Positions 59,961-64,000 of a stretch of DNA of 64,000 nucleotides are shown here, piece after piece. Position numbers and translations under genes: made by a program. The stretch is from Centrapalus pauciflorus (taxonomy: Eukaryota; Streptophyta; Magnoliopsida; Asterales; Asteraceae): contig JAANYP010003852.1 of the NCBI GenBank assembly GCA_020465985.1, forward strand, positions 626,766-690,765. Reading direction: 5' to 3'. The notes below the pieces were generated by a model that ran no database searches, had not been told where the DNA came from, and worked only from the letters and a program-made list of their open reading frames with translations. The stretch's first letter is position 1; every line of letters begins with the position of its first letter.

Positions 59961-60515
59961 ATGAGTCGTCGTAATCCTAATATCGTCAGCCCATACTCCG
60001 AACCTGAGCGAGCATTCCATAGCCGTCTTCGTGACCAATCACACCCTTTAGTTGAGGGACTGTCTAGTTTATCTGATTCTACTGACCATACTGTTCCTCA
60101 TCCGGTGGAGGAAGGTCACGTAGACATTTGTGTCCAGTTACCTCCGATTTCTAGTCCTTCACCTTCTTCGCCGTCTTCATCTTCTGATTCTTCGTCTTCT
60201 TCTGAGCCTTCCTCTTTCACAATGGGAGACCGAAGGACAATGCTTGAACTCAACCAACCGGTCACCGATGACTCGGAAGGTGCAATAGTTATTCCAGGGT
60301 TCGATGCCGTTAACTTTGAGCTAAAGTCGAGTCTGATCGCTTTAGTTCAGAATAACGCGCAGTTCTGCGTTCTATCCTCTGAGGATCCATATTCCCACCT
60401 GAAGAAATTTAGGAAAGCATGCGGTGGGTATAAAGCAAATCAAGTTCCAAGGGAGGTAATTCGTCTGATGCTTTTTCCTTACTCTCTTTCAGGACGTGCC
60501 ATGATGTGGTATGAG
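59961..60515 (+). pseudogene. Second gag copy, cut by insertion of a chromovirus
   Basis: 185 codons identical to the gag at 53125 except for one residue (Gly to Val, GGT to GTT near 60369) and one silent change. Homology stops after ATGAG at 60515, where the LTR of another gypsy element begins. The rest of this internal region, if kept, lies beyond the window. Confidence 0.93.
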
Positions 60516-62033
60516 TCTAAACCCAAGTTGTTAATTTGAGATTAATTGGGTTAACGGGTGTTTACCTAGTGATTAATGAGTATCGTACCCGTTTTAATTG
60601 AGTTCGGGACCGGAAACGTATATATAACACGTTTGTGACTTCCTTTCTTCATTCCACCAAAAATCTCAAAGTGCATATGTGTGTATGTGTATCCAGCTAA
60701 GGAAGGAGGGCAGAAAGATTAAGGAAGAGGAGCAAGGACAATCACAGCCAAGAGTTATCACCCTTTCATCGTCTTCTCCAAGTGAAGCTTGAATTCGAGA
60801 GAGAAAAAGGAGATTAAGGTTAGTAATTGGTAATAAAACGAGTTGAATTGTTATATTAAGTAGTTAGCATGTGTTGGGATTGAATTATAACCCCTGAGTG
60901 TGCAAAAACGAGATTAAAAGTAGTTCCCGTAGTTGAATAAAAACAGAGCATAACCTGCTCTGTTCGTCGCCGCATCGCGGCCGAGCTCCCCTGGTCGCGC
61001 CCGCGATCAGGGTGAGGCGGTTAAAGGTGGTCGCTGGTAGTGGAACGCGACCGAGACGTTAGTCGCGGGTCGGACGAGCACGGGCGTGCTCAGTTGAGCC
61101 CGGCTGCGACAAGAGGGGCAGCGCGGAGTCATCGCGTCCGAGATGACTGGCCGCGACGTGGAGCCCGCGACCACGATCACGGCCGCGCTCGTGTGTCTTG
61201 GCTTGTTGATTCATGTTGAGCTAGGGAGTCTAGTAGTGTAGTCGTTATGAGTTCCGTAGCTAGTCGTTACAGTGTAGTTGTATTTATTGTTGCCAGGATT
61301 CGTAGCTAGACCTGGGACTTGTAGATACTGTCGTTGATAGCGGGACTGTAGTCGTGCTTCAGGTGAGTTACTTACTTGTTGTTTATTATCCGGGTCCGAT
61401 GTGGATCCTTTTATACGTTGACATTTGTTAGCACAGAGCAGAGCACGTGGATTGCGCGTATTGTTGTTATACGCAGAGTAGAGAGGCCTGTTGGGTCATT
61501 CCCAACTCAGTGGACCTGACAACCCATTACTTTGTGGAATGGGCTATGCAGGCTGTGCCGGGTCGCTCCCGATGAGGCGTCAGGCAGTTGAGGCCGGCCG
61601 CATGTTGATTACTAGTCGTTATATTGTGCTAACTATTTTATAAACTGTTTTAAAGTTGTTTATAGTAACTCACCAGCTTTCCGCTGACTGTTGTTTAACT
61701 GTGGATCTCAGGTACGAGGACTGAGGCTAGGGACACAGCGGGCAGTAGCCGAGACCCGCCGCGTGGACAGTAGTTAGTGACTACTTTCGTAAGTAGTCTT
61801 GATGTTTTGTGGTTTGGCTTATTAGCCAGTGACTTATGGATGACTATAACCTATACTTATGTTGTGGTTGCTGGACTTTGTTAACGGGGGTTGGTTCCCG
61901 TCCTGTGATACTTATGTCCGATGTTGATATATAGTAGTAATTAGCTGTTTAACCCTTGATGACATTGCCTATGATTTGATGACGTGGACTGTAAGTCCTA
62001 TGTGGCATTAGTCGTAAAAAGTTGGGTGTTACA
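60516..62033 (+). mobile_element. 5' LTR of nested chromovirus-type Ty3/gypsy element
   Basis: About 1,518 bp from TCTAAACCC (a degenerate counterpart of the TGTAACACCC expected from the other end) to GGGTGTTACA, followed three bases later by a tRNA-Met primer site. The left host flank ATGAG (60511-60515) is a possible 5 bp target repeat. A TATA box TATATATAAC lies at about 60619-60628. At 60964-61195 a GC-rich array of CGCGACC/GTCGCG words in both orientations occurs, here downstream of the TATA box. Confidence 0.85.
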
Positions 62034-62037
62034 GCTT

Positions 62038-62049
62038 GGTATGAGAGCA
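62038..62049 (+). promoter_or_regulatory. Primer-binding site, initiator tRNA-Met
   Basis: TGGTATGAGAGC differs at one base from TGGTATCAGAGC, the complement of plant initiator tRNA-Met used by chromoviral gypsy elements. Confidence 0.85.
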
Positions 62050-62197
62050 TTAGTTTAAGGTTTAAGTGTCATTAGTGATGCTTAGGCTTAAACCAGTGTC
62101 TAGATCCTTGGGCTTGATCTCTGATGAGTAGGTCTAAGAATTGTAGAATTATATTACTGTCGTTATAGCAATGTTGTTTGTATTATGCAGAGACCTT

Positions 62198-64000
62198 ATG
62201 GCTGATGAGCAGAGACCCGAGGGCCCCACTGGGGGACGAGTATCAGATGAGGAGTTTGCCCGACGACTACAGGAGGCCTACGAGAAAGGCCGTGCTGAGG
62301 GTATTCAGTCCCAGACCCAGAGTTCAGGCGGGGGTAGAGATTCAGGAGCTGGTTCATCACGAGCGGCAGGCAAGGGGTGTATATATAAGGAGTTCCTTGC
62401 TGCACACCCGCCAGAATATCACGGCGAGCCCGGGGCCGTAAAGGCCATGTACTGGTTACAGGATATGGAGATGGCCTTCCGTATCACAGGATGCCACCCG
62501 GATCAGATGACGACATTCGCTAGTGCCCAGTTACGGACTAGTGCTCAGCAGTGGTGGCGGACTATTAGAGATATGATGGGAGACGGACCGGCATACGAGA
62601 TGACGTGGAGTCAGTTCAGGGCTCGCTTTGAGGAGCAGTACTGTCCCGAGGACCGTAGGGCTCAGCTAGAGATTGATTTTCTGACGTTATTTCAGGGGCA
62701 GCGGTCAGTTGATGAGTACGAGAAGATTTTTATCGACCTGAGTCTGTTCGCGCCTATTCAGATTAGTACAGAGTCACGGAAGATTAATCGGTTTCTGATG
62801 GGATTGCGTAAAGAGATCCGAGAGTTTATTGATACTGGTTACATCCCGACCTATGCCAGAGCAGTCGAGTTGGCTCGTAGACGAGAGAGCGAGTTATCTC
62901 GCAGAGATCCGGTGGTCGAGCAGCCACGAGTCACTCAGTCGGCTGGACAGGGAGGTGGTTTTGACAGAGGTAGAGATAGAGATCGGGATAGAGATAGTCG
63001 TCCCAGTCAGTTCCAGCCTAGAGGGGACGACCGTCGACGCACAGAGTCCGAGGGGGGAGATCGGCACCGAGATAGATCTTCGCAGAGGTCAGATCGCAGG
63101 CCCGATGATAGGGGCAGTCGTTTTGCAGGATTCGAGCAGAGGGGAGGAGCGTCGAGTTCGGGGTCGGCTACTAGAGAGCGGTTCTGTAGGAGATGCCGCC
63201 AGAGGCACACCGGGGAGTGTGATCCCCGCCATGTGCGTTGCTTCCGTTGTGGTCAGCCCGGCCACACCCAGTCAGGATGTACATCAAGAGACCCGCTCTG
63301 TTTTAATTGCGGGCGGCCTGGTCATCAGTCTAGAGATTGTACAGCTCCGCGGCAAGGGGATTCAAGACCGCCGACCCAGGGTCAGAGTTCTGTTGGTTCC
63401 TCGGCTCGTAGGGAGACCGTTCCGCCAGCTAGAGGTCGAGTTTTTCAGTTGACAGCGGAGGAGGCTCGAAATACAGCCAACGTGGTTTCGGGTACGTTCA
63501 TTTTAAATGGTCATAGTGCCCGAGTGTTGTTTGATTCCGGAGCGAACCGTTCTTTTGTTTCGCTTGCCTTTACTGCATATTTTACTGCCTTGCCTGTTGA
63601 GTTGTCAGAGCCATTAGTCATAGAGCTTGCTAATGGCAGTGCTTCTGTAGTTAGGCATATCTATGCCCAGTGTATAATAGAGATAGACGGCTATCCATTC
63701 AGGATTGATTTGCTGCCTATAGAGATCAGTAGTTTTGATGCCATAGTAGGTATGGATTGGTTAGCTTCTCAGCATGCTGATATTGCCTGTTCCAAGAAGA
63801 TTATTCGGCTACCGGTTTCTGAGGATCGTATCATTACCGTGTACGAAGAGCGCAGTAGGGGCAGTGTTGGCCTCATTTCTGCGATTCAGGCTAGTCGTTG
63901 TTTAGCCAAGGGTTGTTCCTCCTTCCTAGCGTATGTAGTTGATGCGAAGAAGGAGAAACAGAGTATAGAGACCGTTGATGTCGTTTCTGAGTTCCCCGAT
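62198..64000 (+). CDS. Chromovirus (Tekay/Del-like) gag-protease polyprotein, partial
   Basis: An uninterrupted frame of 601 codons from the ATG at 62198 (MADEQRP) to the window edge. The gag domain is at about residues 65-210 (PPEYHGEPGAVKAMYWLQDM, WWRTIRDMMG, FEEQYCPEDRR), with an Arg/Asp/Gly-rich linker at about 250-325. Three zinc knuckles start at about residue 330 (CRRCRQRHTGEC, CFRCGQPGHTQSGC, CFNCGRPGHQSRDC). Protease follows with catalytic DSGA at residue 446 and later DAIVGMDWL. The last residues are VSEFPD, where linker sequence before reverse transcriptase is usual. An in-frame ATG at 62171 is possible, but its product would add nine unconserved residues. No stop or frameshift is seen, so this element may be recent. 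Confidence 0.92.
   Translation, partial: MADEQRPEGPTGGRVSDEEFARRLQEAYEKGRAEGIQSQTQSSGGGRDSGAGSSRAAGKGCIYKEFLAAHPPEYHGEPGAVKAMYWLQDMEMAFRITGCHPDQMTTFASAQLRTSAQQWWRTIRDMMGDGPAYEMTWSQFRARFEEQYCPEDRRAQLEIDFLTLFQGQRSVDEYEKIFIDLSLFAPIQISTESRKINRFLMGLRKEIREFIDTGYIPTYARAVELARRRESELSRRDPVVEQPRVTQSAGQGGGFDRGRDRDRDRDSRPSQFQPRGDDRRRTESEGGDRHRDRSSQRSDRRPDDRGSRFAGFEQRGGASSSGSATRERFCRRCRQRHTGECDPRHVRCFRCGQPGHTQSGCTSRDPLCFNCGRPGHQSRDCTAPRQGDSRPPTQGQSSVGSSARRETVPPARGRVFQLTAEEARNTANVVSGTFILNGHSARVLFDSGANRSFVSLAFTAYFTALPVELSEPLVIELANGSASVVRHIYAQCIIEIDGYPFRIDLLPIEISSFDAIVGMDWLASQHADIACSKKIIRLPVSEDRIITVYEERSRGSVGLISAIQASRCLAKGCSSFLAYVVDAKKEKQSIETVDVVSEFPD

Noticed and set aside
62178..63452. Two short frames overlapping the chromovirus gag
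   Set aside because: The continuous 601-codon frame from 62198 contains the gag, zinc knuckle and protease motifs; the others are shadows.

Overview
This is nuclear DNA of a flowering plant, most likely a eudicot; an Asteraceae-like asterid is a guess. It is AT-rich and dominated by plant mobile elements: Athila-type and chromoviral LTR retrotransposons, an L1-type LINE, SINEs, Helitron-like elements, MULE, hAT and PIF/Harbinger MITEs, and long (TA)n arrays. Only two host genes look intact. They are paralogous two-exon transporters of the nodulin-like/NFD4 MFS family, at 25107-26917 and 39948-42148, both on the plus strand. Their single intron lies at the same place in the protein. Each has a small DNA transposon within about 100-200 bp of its start codon.

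Layout. 1-1348: 5' end of a minus-strand Ty3/gypsy element (leader, tRNA-Asp primer site, LTR). 1349-7502: two copies of an about 2.1 kb segment that share a SINE. One copy carries an about 80 bp filler with a truncated mitochondrial-type tRNA-Pro. The other carries a 972 bp foldback element whose empty site survives in the first copy. 7503-16186: AT-rich sequence with one Helitron-like element. 16187-21920: a LINE between perfect 18 bp target duplications, with intact ORF1 and an ORF2 broken by three single-base losses. 22426-24258: three Helitron-like elements. 24449-26917: promoter-proximal MITE and transporter 1. 27152-29392: a TIR element carrying fragments of a centrin gene and a FANCI gene. 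29538-31010: a MULE. 31065-35143: a hAT element containing a foldback element, which itself contains a (TA)n-bordered element and a Helitron-like insertion. 36873-38723: a Pack-MULE with an NDR1/HIN1-like (LEA_2) gene fragment and a nested hAT MITE. 39374-42148: Tourist-like MITE and transporter 2. 44616-46975: four TIR elements in a row separated by (TA)n arrays. 48172-49074: two related Helitron-like elements. 51211-60515: a very young Athila-like element coding only for gag-protease, arranged LTR-internal-LTR-internal. Its second gag is interrupted by a chromovirus-type gypsy element (60516 to beyond 64000) whose gag-protease frame is open to the window edge.

The coding content therefore falls into three groups. 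The first is one duplicated membrane-transporter family. The second is retroelement polyproteins: gag and protease for particle formation and maturation, and LINE ORF1/ORF2 for RNP formation, nicking and reverse transcription. The third is fragments of host genes (centrin, FANCI, NHL) carried by cut-and-paste elements. The most unusual signals are the run of (TA)n-bordered TIR elements, the arrays of element-specific palindromic words inside unrelated mobile elements, and the multi-gene Pack element.
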